Below are positions 15,906-23,716 of a stretch of DNA of 64,000 bases, piece after piece. Source of the stretch: an uncultured Phocaeicola sp. (GTDB lineage Bacteria > Bacteroidota > Bacteroidia > Bacteroidales > Bacteroidaceae); contig CALUIZ010000013.1 in the NCBI GenBank assembly GCA_944320815.1, forward strand, positions 18,845 through 82,844, written 5' to 3'. The notes beneath the pieces are model-generated. The model had not been told where the DNA came from. It saw only the letters and a list, made by a program, of their open reading frames with translations, and did no database searches. How positions within the stretch are numbered: the stretch's first letter is position 1; the number at the start of each line of letters is the position of its first letter. A program made the translations under genes and the position numbers.

Positions 15906-17246
15906 TCAGTCGCATTGACTGATTGTCATTTTCCTTGTCTTATACCGGAAACGCAGATAATACATGATGCCTGCGCTGGTAAGTCCGAAAGGAAAAGCCG
16001 ACCAGATGCCCACCACTCCCCAGTCGAACACGAAGCCGAACAGATAGCCGGCCGGAAGCGAAATGAGGAAATAGGCGATGAAAGAGAACAGCATAATCAG
16101 ACGTACGTCTGCAATGCCTCGAAGCGCGTTGGCAAAGTTAATCTGGAGTCCGTCACCGAACTGGTACAGGAGGAAGGGAACGATGGTTTGAGCCACCATC
16201 AGACTCACCGCCCCATCGTCGGTAAACCATCCGCCGATATAGTTCCGGAGCAGGAAAATAGGAACAGACGTACACACCACCATCACCAGTATCAGATGGA
16301 AACCCGTATTGGCTGTGCGCTGCACATTCTCCATATCCCTCTGTCCATAAAAATTACTGATACGTACTGACACAGCGGCCCCCATCCCATAATAAATCAT
16401 GAAGCAGATTTGTGACACCGCAATCATAATCTGATACGATGCCAGTGCCGTGCTTCCCAGCCATCCGATCATGATGGCACTCAAGCTGAACGATGCCGTT
16501 TCCATTCCCATCTGTCCGGCAATGGGCCATCCCAGACGGTTAAGCAGACCAAAATCAGTTCCGTTGATTCTTCCCTTCCGGAAACCTTTCCGGAATATCC
16601 TGTAGCGGGAAGTTCCAAAAAACAAGACCAGATAAACCACGACCATCAAAATGCGCGACACTAGAGTCGATATGCCGGCACCGGTCAGTCCCAACTCCGG
16701 AAATCCAAGCTTCCCATAAATCAAAATATAGTTCCCGACAATATTAAACAGGTTTCCTCCCAGCAGAATCCACATGGACACTTTGGTGTCTGTAATCCCA
16801 TCTGAAAATTGTTTGAAGGCATTGAACCATAACACGAATGGCAGAGAAGCCAGAAGAACCAGAAAATAAGGACGCATGTAAGGAAGCAGTTCTTCGGGCT
16901 GCCCGAGACTCCCCAGACTGGCATACAGTCCTCCCATTATCACACAGACGAGAACCGCCAGCAAAGTGTTGGCCGCCAGACTGTTTTTGAGTATTCCACC
17001 CACTCCATCGATTTTCTTCTGCCCGAAAAGACTTCCCACCACCGGAGTCAGCCCGTAGGAAAATCCGGTACAGAAAATGATGGCAAGATTGAACATGTTA
17101 TTGACAAAACTTGCAGCGGCAAGTCCTTCCGTACTGTGGTGCCCAATCATCAACGTATCGGCAAATCCCAGCACAATCACCCCAATCTGTCCGATTACGA
17201 TAGGGAGACCAAGTTTGAGCAATGCATGGTAGTGGTCAAGTTTCAT
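15906..17246 (-). CDS. MATE-family multidrug/metabolite efflux transporter
   Basis: A 446-aa inner-membrane protein with about 12 hydrophobic segments. N-terminal LKLGLPIVIGQIGVIVLGFADTLMIG and the internal repeat LNRLGWPIAGQMGMETASF are typical of NorM-like MATE antiporters driven by Na+ or H+. Substrate unknown. Its start overlaps the M16 peptidase stop by 4 nt (ATGA). The kinase gene lies 78 nt downstream. Confidence 0.92.
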   Translation of the reverse strand: MKLDHYHALLKLGLPIVIGQIGVIVLGFADTLMIGHHSTEGLAAASFVNNMFNLAIIFCTGFSYGLTPVVGSLFGQKKIDGVGGILKNSLAANTLLAVLVCVIMGGLYASLGSLGQPEELLPYMRPYFLVLLASLPFVLWFNAFKQFSDGITDTKVSMWILLGGNLFNIVGNYILIYGKLGFPELGLTGAGISTLVSRILMVVVYLVLFFGTSRYRIFRKGFRKGRINGTDFGLLNRLGWPIAGQMGMETASFSLSAIMIGWLGSTALASYQIMIAVSQICFMIYYGMGAAVSVRISNFYGQRDMENVQRTANTGFHLILVMVVCTSVPIFLLRNYIGGWFTDDGAVSLMVAQTIVPFLLYQFGDGLQINFANALRGIADVRLIMLFSFIAYFLISLPAGYLFGFVFDWGVVGIWSAFPFGLTSAGIMYYLRFRYKTRKMTISQCD

Positions 17247-18481
17247 TCGATAGCTTTATAATAAAGGACAGAACAATTTTCGGGCACGAAACAACGTGCG
17301 GCAACCTCCTGAATTTCTGCAGAAGTTACAGAACGGTATTTCTTCACTTCATCATTAATGTCTTCCGCTCTTCCTGTCAGTTCGAAGAATGCCAGATTGT
17401 TCGCCACATTCAGGTAGTTCATGTTACTGAATATTTGTTCGCTTTCGTAGCGGTTCTTCACTTTCTCCAGTTCATGTTCATCAACCGGTACACTCTTCAT
17501 CCGTTCCAGTTCTACCCAGATGGCCTGTTCCGCCTGTTCCAGCGTAATGCCCGAAGCAGGCTTACCGGTAATTTGGAGCAACCCTTCGTCGATGCTGCCC
17601 GATATGTATGCGTCAATGGCAGTGAAAAGCTTCTGCTCCTGAATCAGAGAGCGCACAAAACGCGACGAACGTCCGTTGGAAAGCACATCAGTTATCATGT
17701 CGAAAGCATAATAATCAGGGTGCTTCCGGTCGCACATATGAAAGGCCATATAAATGGCACTTACCGGCACCTTGCGTTCCACAGTTCTCCGGCGCAACGC
17801 TGTCTGCCTCTCTTCTTTAGGAAGCCTGCGGAGAGGAATTTCACGTTTTGGAATCGGCCCGAACCATTTCTCAGCCAGACGGAGAGTCTCATCAAAGGAG
17901 ATATGCCCTGTCACGGCCAGAATCGCATTGTTAGGCGCATAATAGTGATAGAAAAAAGTCCGCACCTCCTCAAGAGTGGCATTGGCAATATGACTGATTT
18001 CTTTCCCGATGGTAGGCCAGCGGTAAGGATGACGCTTGTAAGCCAGTTCCCTCATAAGATGGGATGCATCTCCGTATGGCTGGTTCAGATTCCGTTGCTT
18101 GAACTCTTCAATAACCACCTGACGCTGAACCTCCAAACTTTTCGGATTAAAGTCAAGACTCAGCATACGGTCGCTTTCGAGCCAGAATCCCGTTTCCACA
18201 TTCTGACGTGGAAGCGTGATGTAATAATTGGTGATGTCGTTGTTGGTCCACGCATTGTTCTCGCCTCCTGCATTCTGTACGGGTGTGTCATAATCAGGCA
18301 CATTGACCGAGCCTCCGAACATAAGATGCTCGAACAGGTGGGCGAAGCCGGTATGCTCCGGATCTTCATCACGTGCACCCACATCGTACAGCAGATTGAG
18401 CGCGACCATTTGAGTCGACTTGTCCTCGTAATGCACGATGCGCAGTCCGTTTTCCAGCGTATGATGGTTTACTTGAATCAT
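17243..18481 (-). CDS. M16-family zinc peptidase (processing-peptidase-like)
   Basis: A 412-aa inverzincin. The HxxEH motif is H48-L-F-E51-H52 (GFAHLFEHLMF), followed by NAWTNNDITNYYITLP and a second metal-ligand Glu region near EEFKQRNLNQP. There is no evident signal peptide, so a cytoplasmic or membrane-associated role is likely. It lies 22 nt after the cyclophilin gene and overlaps the MATE start. Confidence 0.93.
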   Translation of the reverse strand: MIQVNHHTLENGLRIVHYEDKSTQMVALNLLYDVGARDEDPEHTGFAHLFEHLMFGGSVNVPDYDTPVQNAGGENNAWTNNDITNYYITLPRQNVETGFWLESDRMLSLDFNPKSLEVQRQVVIEEFKQRNLNQPYGDASHLMRELAYKRHPYRWPTIGKEISHIANATLEEVRTFFYHYYAPNNAILAVTGHISFDETLRLAEKWFGPIPKREIPLRRLPKEERQTALRRRTVERKVPVSAIYMAFHMCDRKHPDYYAFDMITDVLSNGRSSRFVRSLIQEQKLFTAIDAYISGSIDEGLLQITGKPASGITLEQAEQAIWVELERMKSVPVDEHELEKVKNRYESEQIFSNMNYLNVANNLAFFELTGRAEDINDEVKKYRSVTSAEIQEVAARCFVPENCSVLYYKAIE

Positions 18482-18503
18482 TTCACTCCGCTCCTTCCGG
18501 TTT

Positions 18504-19331
18504 TCATTCTTTCACGACAGCCTTCAGAATACGGATATTCTCTTCCGGGCGGTCTTTCCGGTTAGTCTTCACTTTCTGTATGCGGTCGATGACATCCATC
18601 CCGTCCACGACCTCACCGAACACGGTGTATGACCCGTCCAGATGAGGGGCACCCCCCAGAGTGGTATAAGCCTTCACCTGTTCAGGGGTGAACTTCACGG
18701 GCGTTTCCTTCTCCATCATTTCGTATGCTTTTTTTTCAAGTTCATCCTGCAAAGCCATCAGCCCGTCGTTGTCTCCCGCACGGCGCATCTTGTAGATATC
18801 CTTGATACGCTTCTGCGCCAGCGTGTTGAAGATGGCGGTCAGCTGTGCATCACGCATTCTCCGCTCCACATCAAGCAACTGCTCTTCCGTGAACACCTGC
18901 CCCGTCACGATATAGAACTGGCATCCAGAAGATTCCTTTTCCGGATTTACCTCATCTCCCTTACGTGCAGCCGCCAAAGCCCCTTTCTTGTGAATGAACT
19001 TCGGATTGAACTCAGCCGGAACAGTATAGCCCACGTCTCCACTTCCCAGAGACGCCGTATCGGAAGCCGTCTTGCTTTCCGGGTCACCGGCCTGAATCAT
19101 GAAATTCTTGATGACGCGGTGGAAAAGCGTATTGTCGTACACTCCTTCTTTCGCCAGCTTGATGAAATTGTCACGGTGTCTGGGCGTTTCATTGTAAAGC
19201 TTTACGGTGATATTCCCCATTGTGGTTTCCAGGCGTACAGTAGTTTCTCCCATATCGTTTTTCTTTTTCTGGCCAGTGCATGACACGAGGCAGCACATCG
19301 CCAAGGTTAATAAAATAAATGTCTTTCTCAT
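18504..19331 (-). CDS. cyclophilin-type peptidyl-prolyl isomerase lipoprotein
   Basis: A 275-aa lipoprotein (lipobox LVSC, Cys18). The cyclophilin core shows VRLETTMGNITVKLY, DNTLFHRVIKNFMIQAGDP and SGCQFYIVTG, and resumes at LDGSYTVFGEVVDGMDVIDRI. Between the two parts sits an insertion of about 70 residues rich in charged helix (VERRMRDAQL..., LEKKAYEMMEKE), typical of the Bacteroidales envelope form. It probably assists folding of exported proteins. First gene of a three-gene operon with M16 and MATE. Confidence 0.93.
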   Translation of the reverse strand: MRKTFILLTLAMCCLVSCTGQKKKNDMGETTVRLETTMGNITVKLYNETPRHRDNFIKLAKEGVYDNTLFHRVIKNFMIQAGDPESKTASDTASLGSGDVGYTVPAEFNPKFIHKKGALAAARKGDEVNPEKESSGCQFYIVTGQVFTEEQLLDVERRMRDAQLTAIFNTLAQKRIKDIYKMRRAGDNDGLMALQDELEKKAYEMMEKETPVKFTPEQVKAYTTLGGAPHLDGSYTVFGEVVDGMDVIDRIQKVKTNRKDRPEENIRILKAVVKE

Positions 19332-19351
19332 GTCCCGAATGATTGGTCCTG

Positions 19352-19359
19352 CAAAGGTA
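19352..19359 (-). promoter_or_regulatory. -7 box of the cyclophilin operon
   Basis: TACCTTTG on the minus strand, about 20 nt before the start codon, with a TTTC at consensus -33 spacing. Confidence 0.55.
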
Positions 19360-19460
19360 TAAAAAAGGTGGAGACGGGGAAAGTTTGAAAGAAATTATTC
19401 GGACGGAAGAATGCATTCATTCCGGCTGCAAAAACAAAAACTCTTATGCCAGAGACAAAG

Positions 19461-19514
19461 AAACGGCTTCACCGCAGGAGAGACAGAAGACTCTCCGGAC
19501 GATGAAGCCGTTTT
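19461..19514 (-). terminator. terminator after cysS
   Basis: AAACGGCTTCA pairs with TGAAGCCGTTT; an inner stem GGAGAG/CTCTCC makes a two-part hairpin directly after the cysS stop. Confidence 0.75.
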
Positions 19515-19530
19515 CCGTATATCGGGGAAC

Positions 19531-21012
19531 TTATTTGTTCAGACGCCAGGTGAACCCGTCTTTCGTATCCTTCACCTCAAAGCCTAAAGCCGCAAGTTCG
19601 TCGCGAATCTTGTCGCTGGTAGCCCAGTCCTTATTGGCTTTCGCCTTCATGCGCTGTTCAAGCAGCATGTCTACCACTTTTCCATAAGCCTCTTCACGCG
19701 CTTCGTTGTTCTCCGCTTCCGCCTTCAGTCCCAGAAGGTCGAAGGCGAACAGACGGAACACACTCTTCAGCTCCTCCAGATCTTCGGCACTGACGGTCGC
19801 CTTTTTGTCGATTACCGTATTGACCATACGCGTCGCCTCGAAAAGATGGGAGATGACAATCGGCGTATTCAGGTCATCATTCATAGCTTCATAACATTTC
19901 TCTCGCAGACCTGCGGGCTCGATGCCCGAAGTAGCCTTGGACGGAGTGATGCGCTCCAGGTTCTTGAAGCCTTCCATCAGACGCTCCAGTCCCTTTTCAG
20001 CCGCCTGCAACGCTTCGTTGCTGAAATCCACCGTGCTGCGGTAATGAGCCTGAAGGATGAAGAAACGGATGGTCATGGGCGAATATGCCTGAGTGAGCAG
20101 TTTGTTCGAGCCGGCAAAGAACTCGTCGAGCGTGATGAAGTTACCCAACGACTTGCCCATCTTCTGTCCGTTGATGGTAATCATGTTGTTGTGCATCCAG
20201 TAGCGCACCATCGGATGTCCTTCGGAAGCCACTGCCTGAGCGATTTCACATTCATGGTGCGGGAAAATCAGGTCCATTCCTCCCCCGTGGATGTCGAACG
20301 TTTCACCCAGATACTTGCGTCCCATCGCCGTACATTCACAGTGCCATCCGGGAAAACCGTCGCTCCAGGGCGAAGGCCAGCGCATGATGTGTTCGGGCTG
20401 GGCGCATTTCCAGAGAGCGAAGTCTGCCGGATTATGCTTCTCCTCCTGTCCGTCCAGTTCGCGGGTAGTGTTCAGCACATCGTCCAGGTTGCGTCCCGAG
20501 AGCACTCCGTAGTGATGGTCTTTGTTGTACTTCGCCACATCAAAGTAGACCGACCCCTGGCTTACGTAAGCATATCCGTTCTTCAGAATCTCCTCCACCA
20601 GCCGGATTTGCTCGATGATATGGCCGGAAGCGTGCGGCTCGATACTGGGAGGAAGCACATTCAACGCCTCCATCGCCTTGTGGTAGCGGATCAGATAATA
20701 TTGCACCACTTCCATCGGCTCCAGCTGCTCCAGACGCGCCTTTTTCGCAATCTTGTCCTCCCCGTCATCGGCATCGTGCTCCAGATGTCCCACATCGGTG
20801 ATGTTGCGCACATAGCGCACCTTATAGCCCAGATGTTTCAGGTAACGGTAAAGAATATCGAAGGTGATGGCCGGACGCGCGTGCCCCAGATGAGCGTCAC
20901 CATACACAGTCGGTCCGCACACATACATCCCTACATGAGGGGCGTGCAGAGGTGTGAACCGCTCTTTTCTGCGAGTTAATGTATTGTAAATAATCAGTTT
21001 GTCTGTCTCCAT
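19531..21012 (-). CDS. cysS: cysteinyl-tRNA synthetase
   Basis: A 493-aa class I synthetase. It has the zinc/HIGH region [21 protein letters not shown], the zinc-ligand segment [37 protein letters not shown] and the KMSKS variant [12 protein letters not shown]. The C-terminal anticodon region ends [20 protein letters not shown]. Length is normal. It has its own -7 box and terminator, so it is monocistronic. Confidence 0.97.
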   Translation of the reverse strand: METDKLIIYNTLTRRKERFTPLHAPHVGMYVCGPTVYGDAHLGHARPAITFDILYRYLKHLGYKVRYVRNITDVGHLEHDADDGEDKIAKKARLEQLEPMEVVQYYLIRYHKAMEALNVLPPSIEPHASGHIIEQIRLVEEILKNGYAYVSQGSVYFDVAKYNKDHHYGVLSGRNLDDVLNTTRELDGQEEKHNPADFALWKCAQPEHIMRWPSPWSDGFPGWHCECTAMGRKYLGETFDIHGGGMDLIFPHHECEIAQAVASEGHPMVRYWMHNNMITINGQKMGKSLGNFITLDEFFAGSNKLLTQAYSPMTIRFFILQAHYRSTVDFSNEALQAAEKGLERLMEGFKNLERITPSKATSGIEPAGLREKCYEAMNDDLNTPIVISHLFEATRMVNTVIDKKATVSAEDLEELKSVFRLFAFDLLGLKAEAENNEAREEAYGKVVDMLLEQRMKAKANKDWATSDKIRDELAALGFEVKDTKDGFTWRLNK

Positions 21013-21032
21013 AATGCAAAATATTAGGTGTG

Positions 21033-21040
21033 CAAAGTTA
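21033..21040 (-). promoter_or_regulatory. -7 box of cysS
   Basis: TAACTTTG on the minus strand, 21 nt before the start; a T-run 15-22 nt upstream covers the -33 position. Confidence 0.5.
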
Positions 21041-21059
21041 TAAATTTCAGCACAGAAAA

Positions 21060-21099
21060 AAAACGTCCTGACGTTTTAATTTAAACAACAGGACGTTTT
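21060..21099 (-). terminator. terminator after GH31
   Basis: AAAACGTCCTG...CAGGACGTTTT, 11-bp perfect stem followed on the minus strand by a long T-run, 21 nt after the GH31 stop. Confidence 0.85.
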
Positions 21100-21120
21100 G
21101 AATAAAATAACGGGTAATTT

Positions 21121-23598
21121 TTACAGCTTAACCTTCAACTCTTTACCAGAATAGTTCACCTTCTTGTCGGCTTCTGCTATCACGGTTTCGCCGGAAGCTT
21201 TTCCCGGTTCCATGACGGTGACGCGGAAAGTGCGGCGTTTCAGCATGTCCGGATATTCTCCCTTGCGGTCGCAGATGGTCAGTGTGCGGGCCTCATCGTC
21301 CCATTTGAAGCGGATGGTGGAGAACATTCCCCTTTCGTAATTGTAATTGTCGAACTCATCTTCATAAAGCGTGAACTCGCCGTCGGCTCCCGGATAAATG
21401 CAGAGATCGAGACTGTCCCATTTCTTCTCCGCGGAATACTGCACCTCCGGTCCCAAAGGAAGAATGCTTCCCGCCTTCACATAGAGCGGAAGGATGTGTA
21501 TCGGGCATTCGCGGTCGATCTCCTGTCCGCCTTCCAATGTCTCGTTGGTCCAGAAGTCAACCCATTTCGCACCCTTGGGCAAATAAACCTTGACCGGAGC
21601 GGAAGCCTTTGCCACGTCCGGAACGATGGCCACACCTTTGTTCCCCTCCACTTTTTTCGTGTAAAGCGGATCGGTAACAGGACGCACCAGAATGTTCTTC
21701 CCGAACATGTATTCGTTGTCAAGAAGAATCGCCTTGCGGTCGGAAGCAAAATCCATCACAAGCGGACGCATCATCATCCCGTCTTCCTGCGCCACGGCTC
21801 CATTCAGGCTATATATATAAGGAAGCAAACGGTAGCGCAGTTTAATGAAACGCTTCTGCACATCGTATGCCCAGTCGCCCTCCTTGCCGAAAAGCCAGAT
21901 TTCATTCATCATCGGCGAAGAGCAGTGGTTGCGCATCAAAGGCATGAAACATCCCCACTGGAACCAGCGCGCGTGCAGCTCCTGATAAGCAATGTTCGTG
22001 CAGTCATTATCATACTCCCATCCGAAGAAACCGCCAAGATCTGTATTCCAGAACGGGATTCCGCAAAGCGTAAAATTCAGTCCCGCAGGTATCTGCTGGC
22101 GAAGCACATTCCAGCTCGATACCACATCACCGCTCCAGCTCAACGCTCCGTAATGCTGCTGGCCGAAATAACCGGAACGGGTCATCTGAAACACACGTTT
22201 CTCGTCCGACACCTCACGCTGGCGTTCATAGATACCCCGGTTATGCACCAAAGGGAACGCATTATGCACCGAACGGAAAGACCCGTCGGCAGTCAGCAAA
22301 TCGAAATCGCTTTCTTTCGGATTCAAATGGTCGGGTTCGGTAGAATCGGTCCACCATGCGTCGATTCCCATGCCATGTAAATGGCTGAGGTATCTCCAGT
22401 ACAAATCACGCGCATTCTTGTTGAACGGGTCATACGGGTGTGCTCCCGACTTCGGGGGCCATGTCTCAAACTTCAGCAAGGCTCCCTCCTTATCCAGTTC
22501 CTTGAACTGGTCGGTCCAGGGACCGAAGCTCGCCCATACGGAAATCATCAGGTGCGCGTTGTTCTTGTGTACATACTTTATCATTTCCTCCGGACTCTTG
22601 AAACGGGGCTTCGAATATTTGACGTCCCGATTCTCCCCGTTCGGCAGATAGCGCATGGCCACAGGGTCGTCCATTCTGTTGATATAGCGCGGATTCATGA
22701 ACTTCATCGCGTTCCAGTTCGAGTCGCATCCCCAATACTGCCAGTCCTGCACAATACCGTCCAGAGGAATCTCCAGTTCACGGTACTTGTCGAGCACTCC
22801 GCACAGTTCGTCCGGACTCTTGTAACGCTCACGGCACTGCCAATAGCCCATTGTCCACAAGGGGAACATGGTCGCTTTTCCCGTCAGGTCGCGTATGCAG
22901 GCTATCACACCGTCCTGCGAACCGTCCTTATAAAAGAAGTAATAGTCCGAGCAAAGTCCCACCTGCGAAGTGAACGAAGTTTCATACGGCGAATCGCTGA
23001 AGTTTGAAATGGCGGGATTGTCCCAATACACTCCATAGCCCTTTTCCGAAGTGAAATAAGGGATGCAGATGTTCGTGTTTCCGTTCGACAGATGAATCTG
23101 CTGGTTCCGGTGGTTCATCGCACCGCTCTGACGCTGGCCCAGACCATAAATCACCTCTTCCGGCTGGAGAATGAACGACTGGCTCACACTGAATGCATTC
23201 CGGTTCACATCCCAACGGGGAGTGAAGTTCGTGCCCAGCTCCTTTTCCTTCAGCAAGACATTGCCCTTCAGATCCTGATAGATGACCTTTCCCGTAGCGA
23301 CATCCAGTGTCAGACACATGTTTCCCGTGGTCATCTTTACCTCGTTACCGTTCTGCGCATAAGCGATTTCCACTTCTTCAGGAGTCTTGATGACCGGATA
23401 GCTTTCCTTCTCCGGCATCTCGGCGGAAGGATACTTCACTACACGCGCAATGGAAGGGGAATAGAAAATCACCTCTCCGTTCAGTACAGGCTGCGCGGTC
23501 CGGAACTTCACCCCGTGAGCGGTCTTCTCAAAAGTCTGCGCCCACGAGGCCATACTCAGGCCCAAAGCCGCAAATAGAATCAGATTTCGTTTTTTCAT
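21121..23598 (-). CDS. secreted GH31 alpha-glucosidase/alpha-xylosidase
   Basis: An 825-aa retaining glycosidase. The start MKKRNLILFAALG gives a signal peptide ending SWAQ. A longer frame to 23637 would begin at the transcription start implied by the -7 box at 23642, so it is rejected. The catalytic nucleophile is D418 in DAWWTDSTEP and the acid/base lies in LSWSGDVVSSW. Also seen are WTMGYWQCRERYKSPDEL and a C-terminal beta-sandwich. Family members remove alpha-xylose from xyloglucan or alpha-glucose; the two are not separated here. The regulator upstream on the same strand is a likely partner. Confidence 0.9.
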   Translation of the reverse strand: MKKRNLILFAALGLSMASWAQTFEKTAHGVKFRTAQPVLNGEVIFYSPSIARVVKYPSAEMPEKESYPVIKTPEEVEIAYAQNGNEVKMTTGNMCLTLDVATGKVIYQDLKGNVLLKEKELGTNFTPRWDVNRNAFSVSQSFILQPEEVIYGLGQRQSGAMNHRNQQIHLSNGNTNICIPYFTSEKGYGVYWDNPAISNFSDSPYETSFTSQVGLCSDYYFFYKDGSQDGVIACIRDLTGKATMFPLWTMGYWQCRERYKSPDELCGVLDKYRELEIPLDGIVQDWQYWGCDSNWNAMKFMNPRYINRMDDPVAMRYLPNGENRDVKYSKPRFKSPEEMIKYVHKNNAHLMISVWASFGPWTDQFKELDKEGALLKFETWPPKSGAHPYDPFNKNARDLYWRYLSHLHGMGIDAWWTDSTEPDHLNPKESDFDLLTADGSFRSVHNAFPLVHNRGIYERQREVSDEKRVFQMTRSGYFGQQHYGALSWSGDVVSSWNVLRQQIPAGLNFTLCGIPFWNTDLGGFFGWEYDNDCTNIAYQELHARWFQWGCFMPLMRNHCSSPMMNEIWLFGKEGDWAYDVQKRFIKLRYRLLPYIYSLNGAVAQEDGMMMRPLVMDFASDRKAILLDNEYMFGKNILVRPVTDPLYTKKVEGNKGVAIVPDVAKASAPVKVYLPKGAKWVDFWTNETLEGGQEIDRECPIHILPLYVKAGSILPLGPEVQYSAEKKWDSLDLCIYPGADGEFTLYEDEFDNYNYERGMFSTIRFKWDDEARTLTICDRKGEYPDMLKRRTFRVTVMEPGKASGETVIAEADKKVNYSGKELKVKL

Positions 23599-23641
23599 GG
23601 TCATTTTATTTTGATAAGTTTTATATGCAAGAAACATGTTG

Positions 23642-23649
23642 CAAATATA
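23642..23649 (-). promoter_or_regulatory. -7 box of GH31
   Basis: TATATTTG on the minus strand, 43 nt before the chosen start. No good -33 element at consensus spacing. Confidence 0.5.
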
Positions 23650-23716
23650 CCCGCTTACCTACCAAAACGCGATGCACACTCGTTGCAGGAAACAACATAT
23701 CCGTTGAAAACAACAT